DNA of 5,467 nt from Methanobacteriota archaeon (lineage in GTDB: Archaea; Methanobacteriota; Methanobacteria; Methanobacteriales; Methanobacteriaceae). Positions 1 through 5,300 of the stretch are shown here, one piece after another. The stretch is from assembly GCA_023436175.1 (NCBI GenBank), contig JAEZKE010000067.1, positions 1-5,467 on the forward strand. The letters are read 5' to 3'. The position numbers and the translations under genes were made by a program. Below the pieces are notes generated by a model that was given only the letters and a program-made list of their open reading frames with translations, made no database searches and was not told the DNA's origin. Numbering within the stretch: position 1 is the stretch's first letter; every line of letters starts with the position of its first letter.

Positions 1-262
1 TATTTTTATAAATGTATAAGTCGGCTTGGGTATAAAATTGTACTTGTTTTTTTGGATTTAAAACTTCCCAGTCACCCCATTGGGCCTCGCTAATTGCCTT
101 TCTAATCAAGGTTACCTTTTTAACCAAATGAGACTTCTTTATTTCATTACATTTTTTCTTTACTTTAATAGCTTCTTTAACTGCTCTGTTATCTTTTGAA
201 TAAGCACTAATTGATAAAATTAAAGTTAGGATAAATAATGCGGCAATAAATTTTTTAATCAT
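1..262 (-). CDS. Exported small protein of unknown function, C-terminus cut by window edge
   Basis: An open frame starts at the ATG at 262-260 and runs off the left edge, giving 87 codons with no stop. The start is supported by an AAAGGATG ribosome binding site about 10 bases upstream. The N-terminus is a classic Sec signal peptide: MIKK, then a hydrophobic core of about 13 residues (FIAALFILTLILS), then a likely cleavage site near ISA-YS. The mature part is lysine-rich (a helical-looking KEAIKVKKKCNEIKK segment) and contains a tryptophan-rich patch, QWGDWEVLNP, and a tyrosine-rich stretch near the edge. I do not recognise the family. It is the last visible gene of the minus-strand array and is preceded by the spacer that holds repeat copy 1. 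A 27-codon frame (338-255) overlaps its start, so translational coupling is possible. Real gene: fairly sure. Function: unknown. Confidence 0.75.
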   Translation of the reverse strand, partial: MIKKFIAALFILTLILSISAYSKDNRAVKEAIKVKKKCNEIKKSHLVKKVTLIRKAISEAQWGDWEVLNPKKQVQFYTQADLYIYKN

Positions 263-338
263 CTAATTTCATCCTTTCAACATTAAGGTGTCTATAGAAA
301 ATTGCAAGGTCACCTAACCGATGCACGATATATAACAT
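255..338 (-). other. Possible 27-codon upstream ORF overlapping the next gene
   Basis: An ATG at 338-336 follows an AGGA run 4 to 5 bases upstream and opens a 27-codon frame (it begins MLYIVHRLGDLAIFYRHL). Its stop codon at 257-255 lies inside the first codons of the exported protein gene starting at 262, an overlap of 8 bases. Such an overlap is typical of translational coupling, and the peptide composition looks protein-like. A frame this short can arise by chance. No homologue is recognised. Confidence 0.25.
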
Positions 339-362
339 ATTCCTAAATTCCCTCTAATACAG

Positions 363-406
363 CATAACTAATTTCCTGTCCTAGTCCATAGGTAGGGTAG
401 GGGAGA
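363..406 (-). repeat. Dispersed intergenic repeat, copy 1
   Basis: First of four copies of one element, written in gene direction. It begins TCTCCCCTACCCTACC, continues TATGGACTAGGACAGG and ends at a TATG. The central CTACCTATGGACT core matches the other copies exactly. This copy differs after it (TAGGACAGG where copies 3 and 4 have TGGGAGTGG), so it is the most diverged copy on that side. It lies about 100 bases upstream of the exported protein gene and about 110 bases downstream of the previous stop codon. The ATG at 365-363 opens a frame of only three codons (MLY), so a leader role is least convincing here. Confidence 0.85.
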
Positions 407-518
407 AAATATTAAATTATTCCAGAACTATGCAACCCACTGTTTTAGACTATATCGGTCAAACATGCAGCTTAAAATTATCATGGTAATCGGAATTATA
501 GAATGGAGATAGACTACA

Positions 519-884
519 TTATTGATTTTCATACCATTTTTCAATCTTTTCCTTCAAACGGGTTAAAACGGGTATTGTTTTGTCATTCTCGGAATCAGCT
601 ACTTGGTCAATGTTTGTCTTTAGCCAAATTAATGCGTCTTTAATAACTTGTTCGGGAATATCCGCCCAAGAAATTTTTTGATGTGAGCATTCTCTTGCTT
701 CGGGGAAAAAATCAATTTTTTCTATACTCTTTTCTAAAGTGATAGGAAACTCAGAAACTGGGATTCTAAAATTATAATGATATGTTTCCCGATAATCTGA
801 GTCTGAATATTTTAATACTAATGAAATAGGAGACTGTTCCAAAGAAATACCATTAATTCTATTGAATTTATAATTTCTTTCCAT
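519..884 (-). CDS. Small cytosolic protein of unknown function (121 aa)
   Basis: The frame is open from an ATG at 896, but I place the start at the second ATG (884). A GGATGG ribosome binding site (898-893) lies 8 bases upstream of it and overlaps the first ATG. The product is 121 residues, starting MERNYKFNRING. The first half alternates polar and hydrophobic residues like a beta sheet (ISLVLKYSDSDY, YHYNFRIPVSEF). The second half is helical (VIKDALIWLKTNIDQ, VLTRLKEKIEKWYENQ). There is no signal peptide, membrane segment or catalytic motif. I do not recognise the family. Size, composition and an unrelated neighbour on each side resemble immunity-type proteins of toxin loci, but this is inference only. 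The gene is followed by the spacer with repeat copy 1 and preceded by repeat copy 2. Confidence 0.75.
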   Translation of the reverse strand: MERNYKFNRINGISLEQSPISLVLKYSDSDYRETYHYNFRIPVSEFPITLEKSIEKIDFFPEARECSHQKISWADIPEQVIKDALIWLKTNIDQVADSENDKTIPVLTRLKEKIEKWYENQ

Positions 885-933
885 ATATATTACCATCCAA
901 AAGATTTATGGCTCTTGTGCGACGGATCCCCCT

Positions 934-970
934 CATACAATTTCCATTCCCAGTCCATAGGTAGGGGAGA
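934..970 (-). repeat. Dispersed intergenic repeat, copy 2 (5-base deletion)
   Basis: In gene direction this copy reads TCTCCCCTACC then TATGGACTGGGAATGG and ends at TATG. It lacks one CTACC/CCCTA unit that the other three copies carry, a 5-base contraction of a short tandem duplication. It begins only 9 bases after the HEPN gene's stop codon. The ATG at 936-934 follows the purine run GGGAATGGAA at 5 bases and opens a 22-codon frame (936-868) that ends inside the start of the 121-residue gene. Confidence 0.85.
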
Positions 971-979
971 AAAACGAGA

Positions 980-1693
980 TTATCTTGAGTAAAATCGCAT
1001 ATCAATTTCTGATTTCAATTCCTTTAATAGGTCCTCAAAAAGGTTTTCCTTGTATTCATTTTTAGATAATGCTCGACTAACTATTGTATTAATACTTAAT
1101 GAATTACTAGATTCAATATTGGGATATTTTTTTTTAAATTCATCAAACATTTTTCTTATTAGAAACCCTAAAGTATCAGTATATTTTGATTTAAATTCTT
1201 GAGATATCTTAAAGATATATTTTAAAACATAATTTCCATATTCGTAAGCCTCTATAGATGTTGAAATATAACCTTTATGAGTTATATTATTTCGAAATTC
1301 AATCCATTTTTGTTCTATTTTTCTTGGTGGTTGCTTAAACTCGAATAAATATAGAAAATAAAATGCTCCAAGCTGTCTTTCTGATTGATTTGATATGAGT
1401 TTCCAGGTATCTCTATAAGTTTCATATTCAATTTTATTATTAAACAAAAGCAATTCAATGCAATATTCATGAAATCTCTCTAAAGCCGATGCAAAATTAG
1501 AAACTGCCTCACGAGGATAACCATCAAGTAATGCCATAGCACCAAGTTCAAACAAAATTTCATATTTTTGTTCAAATGCTAAAGTTACTGTTTCGTGACC
1601 TTTATTGCAAACTGTTTTATAAATCCCATTATCAGATATTTCAACATTCATAAAGTCTAAATTTGGTCTTCCATTCTCTTTGAGACATTTCAT
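980..1693 (-). CDS. HEPN-domain protein with N-terminal partial zinc-finger motif (237 aa)
   Basis: The start is taken as the ATG at 1693 (a TTG lies two codons upstream at 1699). Neither has a good ribosome binding site at normal spacing. The only strong one, TTGGAGG, is about 25 bases upstream. The product is 237 residues. Near the N-terminus, C3, C29 and H33 (C-N-K-G-H) look like part of a metal-binding motif with one pair incomplete. Residues 44-160 are helical, with a DGYPREAVSNFASALERF segment and then R134-N-N-I-T-H139. This matches the Rx4-6H signature of HEPN domains, with the usual polar residue after R. HEPN proteins with this motif are often metal-independent RNases in toxin-antitoxin, abortive-infection or CRISPR-linked systems, but many are non-catalytic. 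The C-terminal 70 residues are charged and helical. The HEPN call rests on motif and helical context only. Confidence 0.75.
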   Translation of the reverse strand: MKCLKENGRPNLDFMNVEISDNGIYKTVCNKGHETVTLAFEQKYEILFELGAMALLDGYPREAVSNFASALERFHEYCIELLLFNNKIEYETYRDTWKLISNQSERQLGAFYFLYLFEFKQPPRKIEQKWIEFRNNITHKGYISTSIEAYEYGNYVLKYIFKISQEFKSKYTDTLGFLIRKMFDEFKKKYPNIESSNSLSINTIVSRALSKNEYKENLFEDLLKELKSEIDMRFYSR

Positions 1694-1703
1694 ATACAAG
1701 GCA

Positions 1704-1751
1704 TTAATAGTTTAATACTAAAACCTCCAATCGAACCGAATTTCCTCCCAT
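1704..1751 (-). other. Possible 15-codon leader ORF ahead of the HEPN gene
   Basis: The frame starts at the ATG that ends repeat copy 3, with GGGAGTGGAA as a plausible ribosome binding site. It stops 4 bases before a TTG and 10 bases before the ATG start candidate of the HEPN gene. Because that gene lacks its own well-spaced ribosome binding site, reinitiation after this leader would explain how it is translated. This is inference from spacing; the frame is short enough to be chance. Confidence 0.3.
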
Positions 1752-1791
1752 ATCAATTTCCACTCCCAGTCCATAGGTAGGGTAGGGGAGA
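1749..1791 (-). repeat. Dispersed intergenic repeat, copy 3
   Basis: In gene direction: TCTCCCCTACCCTACC, then TATGGACTGGGAGTGG, then AAATTGATATG. It is identical to copy 4 over 35 bases (1757-1791 versus 2627-2661). The ATG at 1751-1749 follows GGGAGTGGAA at 6 bases and opens a 15-codon frame (MGGNSVRLEVLVLNY) that stops at 1704, just before the HEPN gene start. The ends CTCCC and GGGAG could pair as a 5-bp stem, but the pairing is not kept in copy 1, so a conserved hairpin is not supported. Confidence 0.88.
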
Positions 1792-1839
1792 TAGGACTGA
1801 ATTCACGCCCGGTGTTATCAGTTGTCCTTCAGCCCTCCG

Positions 1840-1854
1840 TTGATAGTTATCCAA
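1840..1854. other. Imperfect palindrome in the gap after the exported-protein gene
   Basis: The sequence TTGATAGTTATCCAA is a near-perfect palindrome (arms TTGATA and TATCCAA, one extra base). It lies 17 bases past the stop codon of the 201-residue gene and upstream of repeat copy 3. It could be an operator or a weak hairpin. It has no U-tract, so it is not a convincing terminator. Confidence 0.25.
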
Positions 1855-1870
1855 GGTGAGATAATCACTC

Positions 1871-2476
1871 TTACTCTCCTAGTTCAAACACGGCTTCATG
1901 AACTTCTATTTCTGTTACAATTTCTTTTGAAACCTTAAATAAAATAATCCTGATTGACTTCCAATATCTGAGATAGTTTTTATCATCGATTTTGTATTCA
2001 TCCAAATCAGAACCATACTTTTGATTTAATAAAGAAACGCTATCTCCGATTCCAATACCACGAACTGTTTTAAATTTATTGGTAGTTAGCTTTATTGAAT
2101 AGACTTTTCCAATATCTTTAGGTTTAGGATTCTTTCTTTTATTTGCAATAACAAAACACACTTCAAAATCGGAATAATACCATGTAGTAAAATATAAATC
2201 GACATCACTATAAAAAGGTGAAGGTTGAACTATAGTTTTCTTCTTAATGGGTTCTCCATATAGCTTTTTTACATTATCTCCCGAAAAATATATTTGAATT
2301 CCTGCAATTCGGAAATCTTCAACATTGTTAGGTTCTTCACTTTCTTTTGTTAATTCGCCACTAATTTCTTTGTTATCATTTGCTTCTTCACTCACATCAA
2401 TACCGTAAATTAACCCACAATTAAATAAAATAATCATTGATATTATTACGATACATACGCAAATTCTTAATTTCAT
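1871..2476 (-). CDS. Exported protein with two BamE/SmpA-like modules (201 aa)
   Basis: The ATG at 2476 is preceded by GAGGAA at 6 bases spacing, a good start. Residues 1-25 are a signal peptide: MKLR, then a long hydrophobic core (ICVCIVIISMIILF), cleavage likely near IYG-ID. The LFNC at residues 17-20 is not a good lipobox, so a lipoprotein is less likely. Residues 27-52 are an acidic, Glu/Asn-rich linker. Two related modules follow. The first starts at about 57 (GIQIYFSGDNVKKLYGEPIKK) and ends with the strands around WYYSDFEVCFVI and KVYSIKLTT. The second starts at about 140 (GIGIGDSVSLLNQKYGSDL) and ends with IRIILF and VTEIEV. The pattern 'G-I-x-I-G-D-S-V-x-x-L-x-x-x-Y-G' followed by strands is that of BamE/SmpA-like folds, which also occur in secreted Firmicute proteins. 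The exact role is unknown. It sits between the ATPase and the HEPN gene, with a repeat copy on each side. Confidence 0.82.
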   Translation of the reverse strand: MKLRICVCIVIISMIILFNCGLIYGIDVSEEANDNKEISGELTKESEEPNNVEDFRIAGIQIYFSGDNVKKLYGEPIKKKTIVQPSPFYSDVDLYFTTWYYSDFEVCFVIANKRKNPKPKDIGKVYSIKLTTNKFKTVRGIGIGDSVSLLNQKYGSDLDEYKIDDKNYLRYWKSIRIILFKVSKEIVTEIEVHEAVFELGE

Positions 2477-2516
2477 TGTTTTTTCCTCATTCTTTTAAGT
2501 TAGTGGCCAAGATGGG

Positions 2517-2533
2517 TACTGCTTTTAGCAGTA
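2517..2533 (-). other. Small hairpin upstream of the exported-protein gene
   Basis: TACTGC (2517-2522) and GCAGTA (2528-2533) form a perfect 6-bp stem with a 5-base loop. An outer pairing of GTTAG (2499-2503) with CTAAC (2540-2544) could enclose it, giving a stem-loop in the leader that ends about 20 bases before the start codon. It has no U-tract. It may be a structural leader element. Confidence 0.35.
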
Positions 2534-2549
2534 TGTCACCTAACTATTA

Positions 2550-2618
2550 GTATTGCATCCGAATTTGATATTAAAGAAACAGTGATCTTTTAGTCTCACA
2601 CAAATTTGGATGCAATAC
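2550..2618 (-). repeat. 18-bp inverted repeat (large hairpin) abutting repeat copy 4
   Basis: The arms 2550-2567 (GTATTGCATCCGAATTTG) and 2601-2618 (CAAATTTGGATGCAATAC) pair over all 18 positions, with a single G-U-type wobble and a 33-base loop. The loop can add a short inner AAAGA/TCTTT stem. On the plus strand the stem is followed by ATAATTTTTTT, which is terminator-like, although no plus-strand gene ends here. On the minus strand there is no U-tract. The right arm touches the ATG that ends repeat copy 4, and a 26-codon frame from that ATG (2620-2540) covers the whole hairpin. Confidence 0.75.
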
Positions 2619-2661
2619 ATAATTTTTTTCCACTCCCAGTCCATAGGTAGGGTAGGGGAGA
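2618..2661 (-). repeat. Dispersed intergenic repeat, copy 4
   Basis: This copy is identical to copy 3 over 35 bases (2627-2661). In gene direction it ends GGGAGTGGAAAAAAATTATG, so the purine run and the ATG are kept although the bases between differ from the other copies. It lies about 195 bases after the ATPase stop and about 140 bases before the exported-protein start. It is the copy furthest upstream; none is found to its right in the window. Confidence 0.88.
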
Positions 2662-2834
2662 CAAATCCATGGTTGAAGCCTAAAACTCTTGATGTCATGG
2701 TAATCAGAAAGTTGTTTTCTTTGAAGAACTCGTAGGGACTTTTCTTGGGATAAAGGATTCTTATTAATTCCTTTCCTCATTGATTATAATTAGAAAAGAG
2801 AAAAGTACACACACATATTAAACAGGAAAAGGTG

Positions 2835-2847
2835 GGAGTAATCCTCC
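2835..2847. terminator. Weak hairpin just after the ATPase stop codon
   Basis: GGAG (2835-2838) and CTCC (2844-2847) pair around TAATC, 9 bases past the ATPase stop. In gene direction the stem is followed by CACCTTTTCC, a poor U-tract. On the plus strand it is followed by TATTTTTG. The 4-bp stem is weak, so this is at best an inefficient terminator, and readthrough into the downstream genes remains possible. Confidence 0.25.
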
Positions 2848-2855
2848 TATTTTTG

Positions 2856-4823
2856 TTACACAGCTAAATCTTTAAGTTTAGTCTCAAACCAACTAAATGC
2901 AATCAAAATAGTTGCTAAATCTTCATCAGATATATCTTTACTATGGGCATCTATTCTATGTTCATTTATAAAATCAAAAAATGTCTCAAACTTTTTTTTA
3001 TCATTAAATAATTTATCAAATAATTGCCAGTTTTTTAGAATTAAAGTTTTTAGTTCCAGAAAATATAAGTGTTCTTTAAATATTGTATTAATATCACAAC
3101 TGTTTAATTTGTCCCGTTGTTCAATATGTTTTAATATTTCCTCTCTTGTTTTATTACCATAATAAGCACGATATAATGTTAATACAATTCTTTTCAGTTG
3201 TTCTTCCAATGAATTCCTTCGCTTACTAATTTCCGCTGTTCTTCCTTCTTTTGTTGAAAGGTTATTGGCACTTTTTATTTTAGATGCAATAAATTTTTCT
3301 ACAGCACAAATTCTAACAAAATATTTTTGATGATCTTCTTTTATAATCCCATAGCCAATTAAATGCTCGATCGCATTCCCCATATTTGTAATGCTTTCTT
3401 TGAACATATCATTACCATCTCTAATTAGAATCTCTAATAACCTGTATTCATCAGGATACCATTTTTGCAAAACTAATATTATTAACTCAACATAATTTTG
3501 GATCTTTCTATCATATTCTTCTTTCTTTTCTCTATAACTGTATTTTGTAACTCGTACTGGCCTATCACCTGTCATGTCGGAGTTTATTAAACTACAAACA
3601 TGTCTTATTAAAAAAGGATGCCCACCATAGTCATCAGTTAAATTTGTGAAAATCTCAGAATCAAATTGTAACCCCATATAACTTCCAATACTTTGTACCA
3701 TATTTGTTACATTTGAAACTGTAAATAAATCGAGATAAATTGGTTTTATTAAACTAAAAATAGGATTATCATAGCCATTAATAACAGCTTGTTCGATACA
3801 AAGTGGGTTTACTCCAGCAATAATAAAACAAAATAGATCATCATTCTTTTGAAATATTGCTCTTAATGTTTGCCAAAAATGTACATAGTCTAATTGTTCC
3901 CGCCAATGCTCGGTAGAAGAAGTCATAAAAGATATATGTTCAATTTCATCAAAAATCATCAAAATTCTTTTGTTATTTAATAACTTCTTAATTTGTTTAA
4001 GGTCAGTTTCAAAAAACTCTGAAGCTGTTTTTTCTGAATATTTTTCTTTATCTATAATTCGGATATTCAAACTATATTTTTCCTTAAGGTTTTTAATAAT
4101 ATAAAATAAGAGTTCGTACCATCTTATTTTGTGTACAGCAGTATCTTGGCAGTCAATGTAAATAGAAAATCCTTCACGGAGTCGTATCATACGTTCTAGA
4201 CCAAATAAAACTGAAGTTTTTCCTATTTTCCTTAATCCAAACAATCCGGAATGTTCACCTAAACAATACTTATCATAAAAAGCTTGAACAATATGTAATC
4301 TACCAAAAAAATAATTCTCACTTTTTAAGGGTGATTCTAAGGCAAACAAATCCCGGCTGTAAAAGTATTTTCTAAATTTATTTTCAAGCATATCATCCAT
4401 AAAATCCAAATTTAATACTTCATTATAAGTAAAAGGTACAATAATCTTGGATTCTTTATTCTCATTATTGAGTTTTTCAATTTTTTGTTCAATTATTACA
4501 TCATTACTTACAAGCATGATACAAATTTTGTCAAGTCGATTATTAAAATCAAATAATAATTTATCAACAAAGTCAAGAGTTCTGCTATCAAACTCATAAT
4601 AAGTAGAAAATAACAACAGGATCTCATTATATAAATTAAAATTCTTTCTAAAATATTCACTAGGTTTTAAAAAAGCAAAAATAAATTCAGAATTTTTGAA
4701 TCTGCTTATCCTCGAAAAAGATACTAAAAAAAATTGTGAAAATTTATTTACAACTTTTTGTTCGAACTGTCCACCCTTAATAATCAATCCATCCTTTAAG
4801 CCAACATTAAATTGTACTTGCAC
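2856..4823 (-). CDS. STAND/ORC-like P-loop ATPase with HEPN-like C-terminus (655 aa)
   Basis: The start is a GTG at 4823, fixed by a near-perfect AAGGAGGT ribosome binding site 5 to 6 bases upstream. Residues 1-150 form an N-terminal domain of unknown function (NEILLLFSTYYEFDSRT, then RLDKICIMLVSND, then IIVPFTYNEV). The NTPase core runs from about 170 to 420: FFGR, Walker A G196-LRKI-GKT203, an IYIDCQD strand at 221-227, Walker B ILMIFDE at 287-293, sensor-like FCFIIAGVNP at 331-340, and GGHPFLIRHVCSLI at 400-413. This order is that of ORC/Cdc6-related AAA and STAND ATPases. A winged-helix-like part follows (about 430-515). Residues 535-655 are helical and end with FINEHRIDAHSKDISDEDLA, where R623 and H627 resemble a shortened HEPN motif. 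Proteins of this build are common in accessory and defence islands, acting as sensors that activate an effector. That role is inferred here. The Walker residues look intact. Confidence 0.88.
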   Translation of the reverse strand: MQVQFNVGLKDGLIIKGGQFEQKVVNKFSQFFLVSFSRISRFKNSEFIFAFLKPSEYFRKNFNLYNEILLLFSTYYEFDSRTLDFVDKLLFDFNNRLDKICIMLVSNDVIIEQKIEKLNNENKESKIIVPFTYNEVLNLDFMDDMLENKFRKYFYSRDLFALESPLKSENYFFGRLHIVQAFYDKYCLGEHSGLFGLRKIGKTSVLFGLERMIRLREGFSIYIDCQDTAVHKIRWYELLFYIIKNLKEKYSLNIRIIDKEKYSEKTASEFFETDLKQIKKLLNNKRILMIFDEIEHISFMTSSTEHWREQLDYVHFWQTLRAIFQKNDDLFCFIIAGVNPLCIEQAVINGYDNPIFSLIKPIYLDLFTVSNVTNMVQSIGSYMGLQFDSEIFTNLTDDYGGHPFLIRHVCSLINSDMTGDRPVRVTKYSYREKKEEYDRKIQNYVELIILVLQKWYPDEYRLLEILIRDGNDMFKESITNMGNAIEHLIGYGIIKEDHQKYFVRICAVEKFIASKIKSANNLSTKEGRTAEISKRRNSLEEQLKRIVLTLYRAYYGNKTREEILKHIEQRDKLNSCDINTIFKEHLYFLELKTLILKNWQLFDKLFNDKKKFETFFDFINEHRIDAHSKDISDEDLATILIAFSWFETKLKDLAV

Positions 4824-4900
4824 GAGTTACCTCCTTAATAGTCCCTTAAATGTATCATATGGACTTTTAATATATTAACTTTCAACATAATAATCTTATA
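4824..4900 (-). promoter_or_regulatory. Leader of the ATPase gene: strong RBS, tentative promoter
   Basis: The AAGGAGGT at about 4836-4829 is one of the strongest ribosome binding sites in the window and serves a GTG start. Further upstream, TTGAAA and a TATGAT box lie 20 bases apart. Each box resembles a sigma-70 element, but the spacing is longer than normal, so the promoter is uncertain. The 77-base gap after the DUF898 gene has no terminator-like hairpin, so cotranscription from that gene is also possible. Confidence 0.3.
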
Positions 4901-5269
4901 TTAAACGATATTTAATTTAATGTAGGTAAAATGAGTATGCTTCGTCTTCCACTTCTTCAAAGAAATGCTAATCCAAAAAGAATAAATCCCAACCGTAATT
5001 ATCATCAATAAAAACCATTTAATCCATAACCCAAACAAACCAATAGCCGAGCCCTGAAATTCTAACCGTTTACCATCAATTACAGTATGTTTTGCTTCCC
5101 ATTTATATTTCAAACACAAAGCCCAAGGATAGCAAATTCCAAGGGTAAATAGAGTAATGAAAAATCCTAAAATCGACCAACCGATTAACTGCAATAAACC
5201 ACCGTCAAAATAAGAATTGTTGCTGACTTGCTGGCTGACATTTGCATTTGCTGTTGCAATTTCCGCCAT
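4901..5269 (-). CDS. DUF898-type small membrane protein (122 aa)
   Basis: An ATG exists at 5284, but the start is the ATG at 5269: GGAGGC lies 8 bases upstream of it and overlaps the first ATG. The product is 122 residues. An Ala/Asn/Ser/Gln-rich N-terminus (1-20) precedes two hydrophobic segments, about 25-51 (LIGWSILGFFITLFTLGICY) and 76-102 (IGLFGLWIKWFLLMIITVGI). After each comes a similar motif: W-E-A-K-H-T-V-I-D-G-K-R-L-E-F-Q-G after the first and W-K-T-K-H-T-H-F after the second. The 'GICYPWALCLKYKWEAKHT' and 'GIYSFWISISLKKWKTKHT' stretches show an internal duplication. This is the pattern of DUF898 (YjgN-like) membrane proteins, whose function is not established. It has no repeat copy on either side and looks like a chromosomal neighbour of the array more than a member. 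Confidence 0.85.
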   Translation of the reverse strand: MAEIATANANVSQQVSNNSYFDGGLLQLIGWSILGFFITLFTLGICYPWALCLKYKWEAKHTVIDGKRLEFQGSAIGLFGLWIKWFLLMIITVGIYSFWISISLKKWKTKHTHFTYIKLNIV

Positions 5270-5300
5270 TTTATACGCCTCCATATTGTTTAATATAAGA

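Larger units (their letters stand above)
2477..2855 (-). other. 379-base spacer between the ATPase and the exported-protein gene
   Basis: This gap holds a weak hairpin after the ATPase stop (2835-2847), repeat copy 4 (2618-2661), an 18-bp inverted repeat (2550-2618) and a small hairpin (2517-2533) near the next start. A 69-codon frame (2780-2571, starting MRKGINKNPLSQEK) crosses it. I leave it out as a gene: it has no ribosome binding site, it reads straight through the repeat (CLPYPTYGLG) and it ends inside the inverted repeat. The spacer shares three blocks in order with the 263-518 gap, so it is probably related sequence, not random filler. Confidence 0.6.

Noticed and set aside
384..405. 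G-quadruplex in the repeat (plus strand GG-TA-GGG-TA-GGGG)
   Set aside because: There are only three G-runs, one of them of two bases, and copy 2 lacks a run. A stable quadruplex is not supported.
1749..1791. Repeat as a conserved hairpin (CTCCC pairing with GGGAG)
   Set aside because: The pairing exists in copies 3 and 4, is weakened in copy 2 and is lost in copy 1 without compensating changes.
2499..2544. Integron attC site (GTTAG...CTAAC ends in the spacer)
   Set aside because: The outer 7-mers are in the wrong order for R'' and R', no matching pair flanks the large inverted repeat, and the other spacers lack such ends. No integrase is present.
363..2661. CRISPR array
   Set aside because: Only four copies, spaced by whole genes of 400 to 900 bases, with no regular short spacers and no cas genes.
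2571..2780. 69-codon minus-strand frame spanning repeat copy 4
   Set aside because: It has no ribosome binding site, reads through the dispersed repeat and ends inside the inverted repeat. The frame is probably open by chance or is a decayed remnant.
4696..4878. 60-codon plus-strand frame
   Set aside because: It lies opposite the start of the ATPase gene, has no supporting ribosome binding site and its composition is that of a shadow frame.
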